A stretch of 64,000 nucleotides of DNA from Dromiciops gliroides. Taxonomy: Eukaryota > Chordata > Mammalia > Microbiotheria > Microbiotheriidae. Below the pieces are notes generated by a model that had not been told where the DNA came from, did not search any database, and saw nothing but the letters and a program-made list of their open reading frames with translations. This document shows, in pieces, positions 54,936 to 64,000 of this stretch; the first letter of the stretch is position 1; every line of letters starts with the position of its first letter. The position numbers and the translations under genes are program-made. The stretch covers positions 186,001 through 250,000 of the forward strand of contig NC_057866.1 of assembly GCF_019393635.1 (NCBI RefSeq), in the 5' to 3' direction.

Positions 54936-55800
54936 CCTTCTCTTCCATCCCCCCACCTCCAATACAAATGGAAGTTCAGCCCAAATAGGAAAAGGCTCCT
55001 TCCCCCAACACAAAGGCAAAAATGACATGCAAACCCCACCACAGAAACACACAAAAACTGAAAGAACCAGAGTAGCCAAAGGGCAAAAAGAGAAAAGTCT
55101 GTCCCCTGAAACTCAACCCCCATTGCCCCAAGATGGGGTCCAATCAACCTGAAAATAGCCCTCAATGCCATTCCCTCTACCCCCTTTCCTTCTGGTATTT
55201 GGGAGACGAAAGGATAGGATTAATTGAATGTTCGGAAGAAGAGGAAACCTCAACTAGGTTATAGGATTTCAGAGTTGGAAGAGACCTTTAAAGATCATCT
55301 AAGTTTATTCCCCTCAGATTTCCAGGAGACACAGACCTGGGGATTGGGGGTGGGGTCAGGGAGGATTTGGCTGGCTCACCCAATGCAGGAACAAACAGTC
55401 CCTCTCCTCTGAGACCTTGTCCCCCTTTGTATTTCTCCCCCACCCCTACTGTGGGCAAGCCTGAACACATGCAAGTCCCCGTGTGGATGTCCTTCCTGAC
55501 AAAGAATGAGTGGGGAGGGGGGACCCCAAGATGGAAGGAGCTGAGGCCCCCAGTAGCAGAGTGAATGATGTTGTAACATCTGAAAATGTCTTTTGCTCCC
55601 AGAGGAGGCTGGTAGCTGGTGAACAGTCAAGGAGACTTTTAAATAAACACCCTAAAGGTGACTTGGTCACAGAACCAAATGGCACTGACTGTGTTTGTTT
55701 TGATCCTTTCAGCTCCCCGCTGCCTCCTTCCCTCTGACCAGCAGGGCTGATGCAGAGCTCAGTCCCTAGGGAGAGGTGTGTGGCCAGTTCTGGGCACTGT
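54936..55800. other. Non-coding stretch, nothing recognised
   Basis: Short frames on both strands around 55370-55730 have no family resemblance. GGATTTCAGAGTTGGAAGAGACC..AGATCATC (55266-55296) resembles an old mammalian repeat. Confidence 0.35.
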
Positions 55801-55801
55801 G

Positions 55802-55802
<1 letters not shown>

Positions 55803-55877
<75 letters not shown>
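55803..55877 (+). repeat. (GA)n microsatellite
   Basis: About 37 pure GA units, the longest uninterrupted dinucleotide run in the window. Confidence 0.95.
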
Positions 55878-55881
<4 letters not shown>

Positions 55882-56349
55882 CTTTGCTTATCTTCAGGTT
55901 AAAGCCAACAGCTCTCACCACATAACCAAAGCCAGTTGCTGACTTGAGCATTTTCATCATTTCCTTTTGCTGCTTTTCTCACAATTGCCCTTCAAACATT
56001 GCCCTAATCCTGGTTTCACAAGTCTCTTCCTTTTTACTTGTAACTCTACAAAATCATGTCAACCCATTTTCCAGAATGGTCTGAGCAAACATTTAGGAAA
56101 TGTCTTCTCATGTCTTCTTATGTAAGAAATGTCATCTTATCCCATCCCCTACATTGAGGGAAACAGAATGATACAAGTACACATACAAGTGCAACTCAAT
56201 TGGGAGAAGGAAGCCCCCACCATACACACACATATGCTCATGCTATGGGTCAGAATCCATTCAATAGGCCATCTTTGGAAGCTCCATGAATGTCAAGTTG
56301 TGTGGAAGCTGGCACCAGCGGGCTGAATTGTGGCTGGGCTGGGAGGGCA
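55878..56349. other. Non-coding stretch, nothing recognised
   Basis: No gene or repeat assigned. Confidence 0.3.
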
Positions 56350-56508
56350 TTTATTTGTTTATTTATTTGTTTGTTCATTCATTCATTTACTTATATTTTG
56401 GGGGCAGGGCAATGAGGGGTAAGTGACTTGCCCAGGGTCACACAGTAGTAAGTGTCAAGTGTCTGAGGCCTGATTTGAATTCAGGTCCTCCTGAATCCAG
56501 AGTCCTGA
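56350..56508 (-). mobile_element. 5'-truncated main SINE, minus
   Basis: (TTTA)/(TTCA)n tail at left, CORE block, ends inside the head at CTGAATCCAG. Confidence 0.88.
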
Positions 56509-56540
56509 CTGGGAAAGGTTCCGGGCAGAGCGTGCTCTCC

Positions 56541-56741
56541 ATGGGTGAGATTCCAAAGACTCTGGAAGCTGTGAACTGGGATTCCCCAGCTAGAAATCCA
56601 GATGTTGGTGCTTCCCTGATTTGGTTTTGTATGTCTTTTATTACTGTAGTTGTGATTGGAATTGTGATTGTGTCTTTGTTTCTCTATTTCTATGCCTCTG
56701 AAACTTATTGTCCTTGTCTAACTCGCTATCCCATAATGTAA
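56541..56741 (+). CDS. Small ORF with one membrane segment, unknown
   Basis: 66 residues from ATG at 56541 to TAA. Residues 1-24 are polar; residues about 25-50 are a continuous hydrophobic stretch (LIWFCMSFITVVVIG then IVIVSLFLYFY), followed by a short Cys-containing tail (ETYCPCLTRYPIM). This is the layout of a type I or single-pass micro-protein, or of the end of a membrane glycoprotein. The frame is open upstream into SINE sequence, so the start is only a guess. No neighbours, splice sites or family hits support it. It may be the remains of a retroelement envelope or chance. Confidence 0.2.
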   Translation: MGEIPKTLEAVNWDSPARNPDVGASLIWFCMSFITVVVIGIVIVSLFLYFYASETYCPCLTRYPIM

Positions 56742-57088
56742 ATCTAGATGTGTGAGTGTGCTTAGTATACCTCGCAAGTCTCGAAACCTTTACAGTACAG
56801 TTGGTTAGATAAGGAAAGGACTCGTACTTCAGGTTGCACACCTGTATCTTGCTATAGTAACTTAGATGTGCTTCAGTCTCAGTTTATTAGATAACAGAAT
56901 AAGTATTGTGCTCATATCTTCCTGGCCACCTGTCATGATTATAGAGATTGGCCATACGAGAAGAGAGACATGGCTACAGTCAGGGGGAAATGCTCCTCTA
57001 GCTTGGTGTCAATCCCAGAAGAGAATCATCTAGACAACGACAATGTCACAGCCAGAAGAGAAATGTTCTGTTCAAGAGGAAATGTCCT
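56742..57088. other. Non-coding stretch after the small ORF
   Basis: AT-balanced with no recognised repeat or gene. Confidence 0.3.
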
Positions 57089-57240
57089 TGGGGGCAGCTG
57101 GGTGGTGCAGTGGATAGAGCACCAGCCCTGCATTCAGGAGGACCTGAGTTGCAATCTGACTTTAGACACTTGACACATACTAGCTGTGTGATCCTGGGCA
57201 AGTCACTTAACCCTCATTACCCCAAGGGGGGAAAAAAAAA
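57089..57240 (+). mobile_element. Main SINE, plus
   Basis: Head GGGGGCAGCTGGGTGGTGC; tail GGGG(A)n. No clear TSD. Confidence 0.9.
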
Positions 57241-57859
57241 GCTGTAACTTCAATATGTAGCATTCCAGGTAGAACTTCATGCTTCTCATAACCACAAAGC
57301 ATCCCATATACTGCTACTAAAATATAAACTTAGAAAAAGAGTGTTGGTAATACAAGAGGGGAAATCCCAGCAGCCTCTGAACTGGAAGTCACAGAGTAGG
57401 GTCAAAGAGCCTGAGATCATGACCCTACTTCTCAGTTCCTCAAATGAAAGACTTGCTAAAACCAGCATGGCTGAGTGTCAGTGCCACAGGGAACTTTTAA
57501 AATTCCCATGGTGGTTATACTCCAAACCTCCAGAAGATGAAAGATTTTGTTACCAAGTTAAGATGTAGTTTTAATATAGCTAAATACATTTACTTTCTTA
57601 AAACAAACTGATCTGCAAACTTTCCCACTCTAGCACCAGCAGAACTGAAGCAAACTTGGAACTGTGTCCAAACAGCAAGTCTCAAACATCTTATCAGATC
57701 AAATAATGAAGGAATATTCAAAATATCATTAGTAAAATCCTAATGAAATAAAATACACGTAACAAAACAGTGGCTTTTAGACAGCTCTTTAACAGCTGAG
57801 TTCAGTACCGTATCCAGATTACAATCCTTTGGTGTTATCAGGTATGAGCATGCACTTCA
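57241..57859. other. Non-coding AT-rich stretch
   Basis: Short frames without family resemblance; nothing assigned. Confidence 0.35.
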
Positions 57860-58350
57860 TTTTATATTCACAGTAAGGGTGTTTGGAGTGCTCAGGAGGA
57901 CTAGTGCCTCTGGTGGGAGGGAGGGCTTGCTTAGTTCTTTTCAGGGCTGCTTGTGGAACTTTGGTGTCTACCCACCATCCAACTCTCACCTATGGCTCCC
58001 AGAAGCTGTAGCGAGCAGCAAACACCAGCAAATTGTCCCTGAAGACAGGCTGAACCAGGGTAAGGGTAACGGAAGGGCCTCAAGCCTGTTTGAGTTAGGA
58101 GGGTATCTACCCCTAACATGGAAAGATGTCCCCCCAGCCAAATGGGCAGATGAGAACAATTTGTCCCAACAGTCATGAAGGCAGCTCAAGCTGGCACTTG
58201 GATCTCTGGCAGACATAAAAAATGCCAAGGTCATCCCCTACATCCCAGCCATTGACAGTCATCTTGGCTTTTGTCCTGCCATTGGATTTTGATGACTCCA
58301 GAGGAGAAAGTGAGGCTGGTGACGATGTGCAGCTCTGCCTCCTGTGAGAT
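57860..58350 (+). mobile_element. 3' region of a marsupial LINE-like repeat, plus
   Basis: AAGGCAGCTCAAGCTGGCACTTGGATCTC, GACATAAAAAATGCCAAGGTCATCCC and CTTTTGTCCTGCCATTGGATTTTGATGACTCC form a repeat I recall from marsupial genomes. Reversed pieces occur at 17371. It probably belongs to the RTE-like family at 1480-3560. Confidence 0.6.
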
Positions 58351-59119
58351 TTAAAATTGGATACTAGAGCATTAACCTCCCCTTTTAATTGTTTCCCTTA
58401 TTTATCTCCCAGACTAGTAAATGGAAGAAGCTTCTGTATCTCTAGTTAGAGTTTTTATTGTTTGGAAATTACAAGGTGATGTTGATTAGAGGGATAGGAA
58501 AGTAGAAATACAAACAAATAGTCTTAAATCTAAGCTTAGTCTATATTCCGTAAAAAACTCACCAAAAACCCAAGGCCACCTTTGAGGGGGAGAGCCCCGT
58601 CAAGCACGTGCTGCTATGGTGCCTTAGGGCAGTGTGGCTTAATAGGCGGGGATAGGAAGGAAGTCTCTTTTCTTGTAATACCTCATCCCAATGGTACTTT
58701 AAACTGAACATGGCACTAGATCTTGGAGTCTTAAGCTATTTTCTCAAGTGTCAGTCTGTTGCAAGAGTCCAACACTTGGCACCATTTCTGAAACTTGACT
58801 TCAAACTGTTAGCAGGGCTGGTAAGATCATACTTTCAGATTTTTGCAGGTAACATTTTAAGAGATCCTTACTAAATCAACTGCACAGAAAATCAGCATCA
58901 CTTTCTTCTCTATTTTTAAATGGTTTTCAAACATATTTACGTGAGTCTTTTAAAAATTGAGTCTATGACAATTAAATCCATAACCCAAAAGAATCCAAAT
59001 TAAAAGGGAAGTTACTTTTTCCTAACAATATTTCTAATTGAATTAACATTAGGCATTGTCTCTATACATATTATACATTGATAAACTGAAGTAACTTGTT
59101 TTAAGATACACAGCTAACA
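58351..59119. other. Non-coding AT-rich stretch
   Basis: Nothing recognised. Confidence 0.3.
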
Positions 59120-59299
59120 GATTTTCTGTTGCAGGCCCCCTTTGGCAACCCAGGCTAGGACACAACTGGGGGTGGGGGTGGGGCACTGAGTCTGGAGTCA
59201 ATTTCTCCTGATTTTCTGTTGCAGGCCCCCTTTGGCAACCCAGGCTAGGACACAACTGGGGGTGGGGGTGGGGCACTGAGTCTGGAGTCAATTTCTCCT
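59120..59299 (+). repeat. 90 bp perfect tandem duplication
   Basis: Two copies, 59120-59209 and 59210-59299, starting GATTTTCTGTTGCAGG and ending TCAATTTCTCCT. No difference was seen between them. Confidence 0.95.
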
Positions 59300-59544
59300 G
59301 ATCAGTTGGGGAGCCCACAGCACTCAATCTTTTGGCACCCTCTTGTGGCCATTGTGGGAAGAGCCTAGAGAGCCCCTACCATGGAAGTGATGCACCACGA
59401 TGTCAGATGGCCCCAGACACCTAAGAGAACTCTGGGAGCCATGCTGCTGCTGTCACCGACAGGCCCCAAACCCAGGCTTACCTTGGGCATACAAAGAAAC
59501 ATTCTGTCTAATAGTGACTGATAGATTGTGCAACATGAAGTCAG
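59300..59544. other. Non-coding spacer
   Basis: Nothing recognised. Confidence 0.3.
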
Positions 59545-59965
59545 TAATTCAGGCAACAAGATTTTATTAAGTGCCAACTGTGGACCAAGCACTGTTTTAA
59601 GCACTGGCGATATAAAGAAAGCCAGGCACTGCCCTGCAGGGGCTATGGACAGGACAAATAGGAAATGATTAACAGAGGGACAGAGGGAGCATTAAGAGGG
59701 GCTGGGAGAGGCTTGCTATAGAAAATGAAATTTTTTTAAAAATAAGATTTTAGTTGGACCTGAAGGTAGGGAGGTGAGTAGTCCAAGCAGAGAAGAGAGA
59801 GCATTCTAGGCATGAGGGATGGTCAGGGAGAATGCCCAGAGCCAAAAATGGAGGGCCTTGTTTGGGGAACAGCCAGGCCAGTGTTACTGGATGGAAGACA
59901 GTAAGGTGGCAGAGAGCAGGTTATGAAGGACTTCAGATGCTAAATGGAGCATCTTGTATTTGATC
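59545..59965 (-). mobile_element. L2-like LINE 3' part, minus
   Basis: AAGATTTTATTAAGTGCCAACTGTGGACCAAGCACTG..GGCACTGCCCTGCAGGGGC, then GAGGTGAGTAGTCCAAGC and CTTGTATTTGATCC. Confidence 0.7.
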
Positions 59966-60348
59966 CAGGAGTTCAAGACATGGTAACCTTGGAGCCAGAA
60001 CCACTATAGGCAGTTTGAAGTCCAAAGGTCCTCTTGAGCTTGAGTTCCAAGCCCCAGCTTTTGGGGGCTTCCATGCTGGGCTGGCTAGCTGGTTATACCA
60101 TCCCACCTATGCTCTAGAGGAACCCAACTAAGCTAGGAACTGAATTCTCCCTGCCCTCCCAGGAGAATAAGTCAGGGCAAAGTTGGGGTTCAGCTGGAAA
60201 TCAGGCTTCCCATGTAGTGGAGGAGTAAGTTTGTATATTTGTGATTATGCCTTCTGAAGTAAATATTTCCATGTAAAAGCTAACAGTTGACTCCCAAACA
60301 CCTTATGAATACTGGAGAGCCCTGGGGAAGGGGTTGTAAAGAATTAAT
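59966..60348. other. Non-coding stretch
   Basis: Nothing recognised. Confidence 0.3.
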
Positions 60349-60901
60349 TGTTATTTGAGGTTTTTATGACCCCATCTTTTGGCTAGAATTTTAAAAAACC
60401 CAGGCAGGCATGCACACTGGCCTAGGGCTCAGGTGCAGCGCAAACAGCATGGTGCTCCATCCACTGGTTGTAGCCATTGCCATGTGCTGGCACCTCATGT
60501 CATCACCACTCACAGACGCCTACATGGACCTGGCAAAATTATAAGGACTGGAAGCCCAGTGAAGGCAGCCATGTGACTGTCAGTCATGGCTGCCAGTCAA
60601 TTGGCTTGGGGCTGTGTGTGGTCAGCCAGGGGTCTGCTGGGAAGAAGGGAGGAGATTCGCCATTCTAGCTTGAAGCTGGAAGGCGACAGGACATAGCTGT
60701 GTGTTCTCAGTTGATTCCTGGGCGGTGGTATTATTCAGATTGTATCATTTCCCTTCCCCAATTTTATTTCCTTTCCCTTAATTCTACTGATCTTACTTGC
60801 GTTTTTAAGATCGTTCTTGTTAATAAATCCTGTTCTGTTTTTGAGGGAGGCTATCAGTATCCTTCCTTGCCCCAATATTGTGACAAGCCTCATAGCTAAC
60901 A
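60349..60901 (+). mobile_element. Probable LTR (ERV), plus
   Basis: Ends TGTTATTTG and AGCTAACA (TGTTA/TAACA). TTAATAAATCCTG near 60820 and T-rich run before it look like an LTR R/U5 region. No TSD found. Confidence 0.5.
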
Positions 60902-61399
60902 CTCCCCAATTAAAAATTGGTCCCTACAGGGTAAAATGTAATCTACCTGGCCTTCAGGATGTAGCGGGGAAAGGTGGCTAGTTTTAATGTCACTACAGGG
61001 AAAATGCAGGCCTTAGCAACACATTGGATATGAGAAAGGAGAGAGGGTGAATAACAGCCTTAATAGTCATGGGGAAATGGGAAGAGGGCAAGGTCAAGAT
61101 AAATTGAGGCTCATCTTTGTGTTTGACATGAACATAACAAGGGGCTTAAGCATGTGCCGAGCAGATCAGCTCACTCTGCTGAGACACTGCTTTTTGGAAG
61201 ATTTCTTTGTCTCCTAGACCTCTTCATCAGCTATTCAAGTAAATCTGATTGCCCTCTGGAAGGTGCATTGCTCCAGGCTTCCTTCCCATGGCCAAACACC
61301 ATACCGTCATTGGACACCCAGGCCAGGAGGAGATGGGACATGACTCCCTGATTCACCAAAGATTGTGCCTTCCCAAGCCCAACCTAGATTATGCCACTC
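60902..61399. other. Non-coding stretch
   Basis: Nothing recognised before the L2-like sequence. Confidence 0.3.
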
Positions 61400-62060
61400 T
61401 GGTCCACCCTCCACTCAGCTGTCAAAGTGATCTTCTGGGGCAGCTAGGTGGTGCAGTGGATAAAGCACTGGCCCTGGATTCAGGAGGACCTGAGTTCAAA
61501 TCCAGCCTCAGATACTTAGCACTTACTAGCTGTGTGACCCTGGGCAAGTCACTTAACCCTCATTGCCCTGCAAAAAAAAAGTGATCTTCCTCATACTCAG
61601 GAAGCTCCAGGGACTCCCTCTGGCCTCCAGGAGCAAATACAAAATGCTGTCTGACCTCCCAAGCCTTTCCTCCCTTACTAGCCTTTGCACACCTGGCTCC
61701 CTGCCAGGTCCTCCTCAGGCTAGTGGCCCTGGCCTCCTGGCTACTCCTCCAACAAGAAGGTCCGTCTCTGGCCATCCCCCAGGCTGGGAACACGCCTCTT
61801 ATCTCTACTCAATGGCTTCCTGGCCCCAAGTGCCACCTTCTCCAGAGAGCCTTTCCCAAGCTCTTTTCATTCTGCTCCTTCCCTCTTCATTTTTGCCTGT
61901 TCATCCTGTCTCTATTTTGTTTGCACAAAGTGGTTTGCACGGAGTCTCCCCCTTTAGACAGAGAGCTCCTCGAAGGCAGTGGCTTTCCGTTGCCTTTTTT
62001 TGTATCCCTGGGACTTAGCACAGTGCCTGACACATAGTAGGGATTTCATCAATTCTAGGT
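61400..62060 (+). mobile_element. L2-like LINE 3' end, plus, with SINE
   Basis: After the SINE: CAGGAAGCTCCAGGGACTCCCTC, CAAATACAAAATGCTGTCTGACC, AGAGAGCTCCTCGAAGGCAGTGG and GACTTAGCACAGTGCCTGACACATAGTAGG, the typical L2 3' end. Confidence 0.82.
61436..61577 (+). mobile_element. Main SINE, plus, in the L2-like LINE
   Basis: Perfect 12 bp TSD AAAGTGATCTTC at 61424-61435 and 61578-61589. Confidence 0.94.
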
Positions 62061-62263
62061 TGCCTGACTGACTCCCTCCCTCTCAAAGAGCCAGCTCACA
62101 CCCCAGGAGGAAGTCACATGACCTTTCTGAGAGGGTCTCTGAATTGAGTCTCAGCCAGGACCTCCTGCTACCTGGCAGATCCCATACTCCTCCCTCCTTG
62201 CCTTCTATCACCTTTCCCATAGCTGTTGTCCAAACCTTCTCTTTTTTTCTGCAGGTCCTCTGC

Positions 62264-62405
62264 AACACACACACAGATACACACATACGCGCACAGACAC
62301 ACACATGCACAGACACACACATGCACAGACACACAGACACACACAGAGACACAAAGACACACGCACACAGACACTCCCACACACAGACACACCCACACAC
62401 ACACA
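62264..62405 (+). repeat. CA-rich microsatellite
   Basis: ACACACAGAC and CACACATGCAC variants over about 140 bp; Cys/Val-rich and His/Thr-rich frames are artefacts. Confidence 0.93.
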
Positions 62406-62495
62406 CCCCTTTTCTTCAGGGGAGAGCTCCCCTCTCCTCCGTGTTCTTCTTCCTTCTCTCAGCCTCCCCCCACCCCACCCCCAGCACTGAAGGAA

Positions 62496-63205
62496 GGTTA
62501 GGAGAGAAAGGAATAGTTTACTTCTCAGATCTTTGGAAAGGAGAACAGTTTATGACCAAACAAGAGATAGAGAATATTATGAAATGCAAAATGTATGATT
62601 TTGATTACATTAAATTAAAGTTTTTGTACAAACAGAAGCAATGCATCCAAAATTAGAAGGGAGGCAGAAAGCTGGGAAACAATTTTTATAGCCAGTACTT
62701 CTGATAAAGGCCTCATTTCTAAAATATATAGGGAACTAAATCAAATTTATAAGAATCCAAGTCATTCTCCAATTGAGAAATGGTCAAAGGATATGAACAG
62801 GCAGTTTTCTGATGAAGAAATCAAAGCTATCTATCGCCATATGAAAAATGCTCTAAATCACTATTGATTAGAGAAATGCAAATTAAAACAACTCTGAGGT
62901 ACCACCTGACACCTATCAGATTGGCTAATATGACAAAAAAGGAAAATAATAAATGTTGGAGAAGCTGTGGATAAATTGGAACACTAATGCATTGTTGGTG
63001 GAGCTGTGAACTGATCCAACCATTCTGGAGAGCAATCTGGAATTATGCCCAAAGGGCTATAAAGCTGTGCATACCCTCTGACCCAGCAATACTACTATTG
63101 GGTCTTTTTCCCAAAGAGATCATAAAAAAGGGAAAAGAACCCACATGTACAAAAATATTTATAGTTGTTCTTTTTGTGGTGGCAAGGAATTGGAAATTGA
63201 GGGAA
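62496..63205 (+). mobile_element. L1 ORF2 fragment, plus, lacking the 3' end
   Basis: GIVYFSDLWKGEQFMTKQEIENIMKC (62515-62590 in part), CKMYDFDYIKLKFLYKQKQC, then [19 protein letters not shown] and CWWSCELIQPFW (62988-63023) to ARNWKLRE at 63205. It stops abruptly inside ORF2, before the 3' UTR, so the rest was deleted. Confidence 0.9.
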
Positions 63206-63225
63206 TGGATTCCCCACTAAAATAA

Positions 63226-63385
63226 TTCAGAACTTTTGTTTATTTTTTTTCGAGGGGCAATGAGGGTTAAGTGACTTGCCCAGGGTCACACAGCTAGTAA
63301 GTGTCAAATGTCTGAGGCCGGATTTGAACTCAGGTCCTCCTGAATCCAGGGCCAGTGCTTTATCTACCGCACCACCTAGCTGCCC
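63226..63385 (-). mobile_element. Main SINE, minus, with non-A extra tail
   Basis: Perfect 16 bp TSD TTCCCCACTAAAATAA at 63210-63225 and 63386-63401. Between the TSD and the T-tail are extra bases TTCAGAACTTTTGTTTA. Confidence 0.94.
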
Positions 63386-63401
63386 TTCCCCACTAAAATA
63401 A

Positions 63402-64000
63402 ATACATAAATAAAATGGAAAGAAGAACAATAAATCTGAATGACTAGGCTTGGTCCCAAAGAAAACTCTTGAGAAGTAATTAAATAAAAGTTGAACTATA
63501 CCTTGCACACAAACCCTTCTCTTCCTTCCACTGGCTTCCCCAACATCCCAACAGATCCCTTCACCTCTTCCCCCAGATGTGGGGGCCACACCAGACCCCA
63601 AAGGATTCCACCAGCATTCTCTGAACCTCATACAATGGCTATAAAAAACAGTGAAGGAAATTACTTAAAATAATGTTTGGGGAATAAAAGTCAATGCCTC
63701 CCAGGAAGATCTGAAAAGGAAATAGAGAAAACTAGCCTTAAAATACAATCTAGATAAGTATCTAAATGAAGGAGAAAAAGTTCAAATAGATTCCTTGAGC
63801 TTATGAAAGTGCTTTCTGAAGCAAAGAGAAGAGACTTTTGGGACAAAGGCGGAGAATAAGCTATCAGAGGGTGGTTCTGGTGGTGGCTTTGTTTCTCCCA
63901 TGGATAACTTTGTTTTTAGATGAAGTAGAACACCACAAAAGAAATGTAAAGGTAAAAATGTTATCCAGCAGTTGTTGGTGAGCTTAGAAGGTGTACATAG
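63402..64000. other. Non-coding to the window end, possibly L1-derived
   Basis: A-rich text around 63620-63840 has an L1 ORF2 flavour but no motif that I can defend. Confidence 0.3.

Noticed and set aside
62987..63220. Conserved CWWSCELIQPFW-type protein
   Set aside because: It is the L1 ORF2 C-terminus, seen in several copies; not a host gene.

Overview
The window is marsupial nuclear DNA. About forty copies of one roughly 145 bp SINE begin with a GGGGCAGCTAGGTGG-type head and carry an internal CORE/MIR-like block (TAGCTGTGTGACCCTGGGCAAGTCACTTAACC). This matches the WSINE1-like CORE-SINEs I know from Australian marsupials; the species is not readable from the sequence and a dasyurid-like animal is only a guess. 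Marsupial-type L1, RTE-like and L2-like LINEs and several LTR families fill most of the rest. In the entries below, 'main SINE' means this family, and TSD means target-site duplication.

Only one protein gene is convincing: a two-exon IFITM (interferon-induced transmembrane, CD225/dispanin) gene on the minus strand at about 42757-43650. It has a CpG-rich leader, a perfect ISRE core about 260 bp before the start codon, a 122 bp GT-AG intron that contains a CA/TG microsatellite, a 147-residue product with IFITM3-type N-terminal PPxY/YxxL sorting motifs, and an AATAAA signal followed by a GT-rich element. Two weaker coding candidates are a 99 bp exon-like segment at 13124-13222 (+) and a 67-codon ORF with one membrane segment at 56541-56741 (+). 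I could not name either.

Layout: 1-12 kb holds a decayed RTE-like LINE with recognisable reverse transcriptase, L1 3' ends and many SINEs with clean TSDs. 14-18.5 kb is an LTR cluster: one solo LTR with a 5 bp TSD and a run of related minus-strand LTRs, two of them fused. 19-22 kb has two L1 3' ends with perfect TSDs. 23-30 kb has L2 and L1 5'UTR/ORF1 sequence broken by an LTR and SINEs. 30.1-32.0 kb is a striking 263-265 bp inverted repeat (about 97 percent identical by eye) around a 1.3 kb AT-rich loop. 34.8-37.3 kb is a decayed L1 ORF2 split by an LTR and SINEs. 38.9-41.8 kb is a long L2-like LINE. 42.7-43.8 kb is the IFITM gene. 43.9-64 kb returns to L2, LTR (including one with a primer-binding-site-like sequence), purine-rich microsatellites, nested SINEs and L1 pieces. 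No tRNA, rRNA or CRISPR array was found. Coordinates of old repeats are approximate; those with stated TSDs are exact or nearly so.
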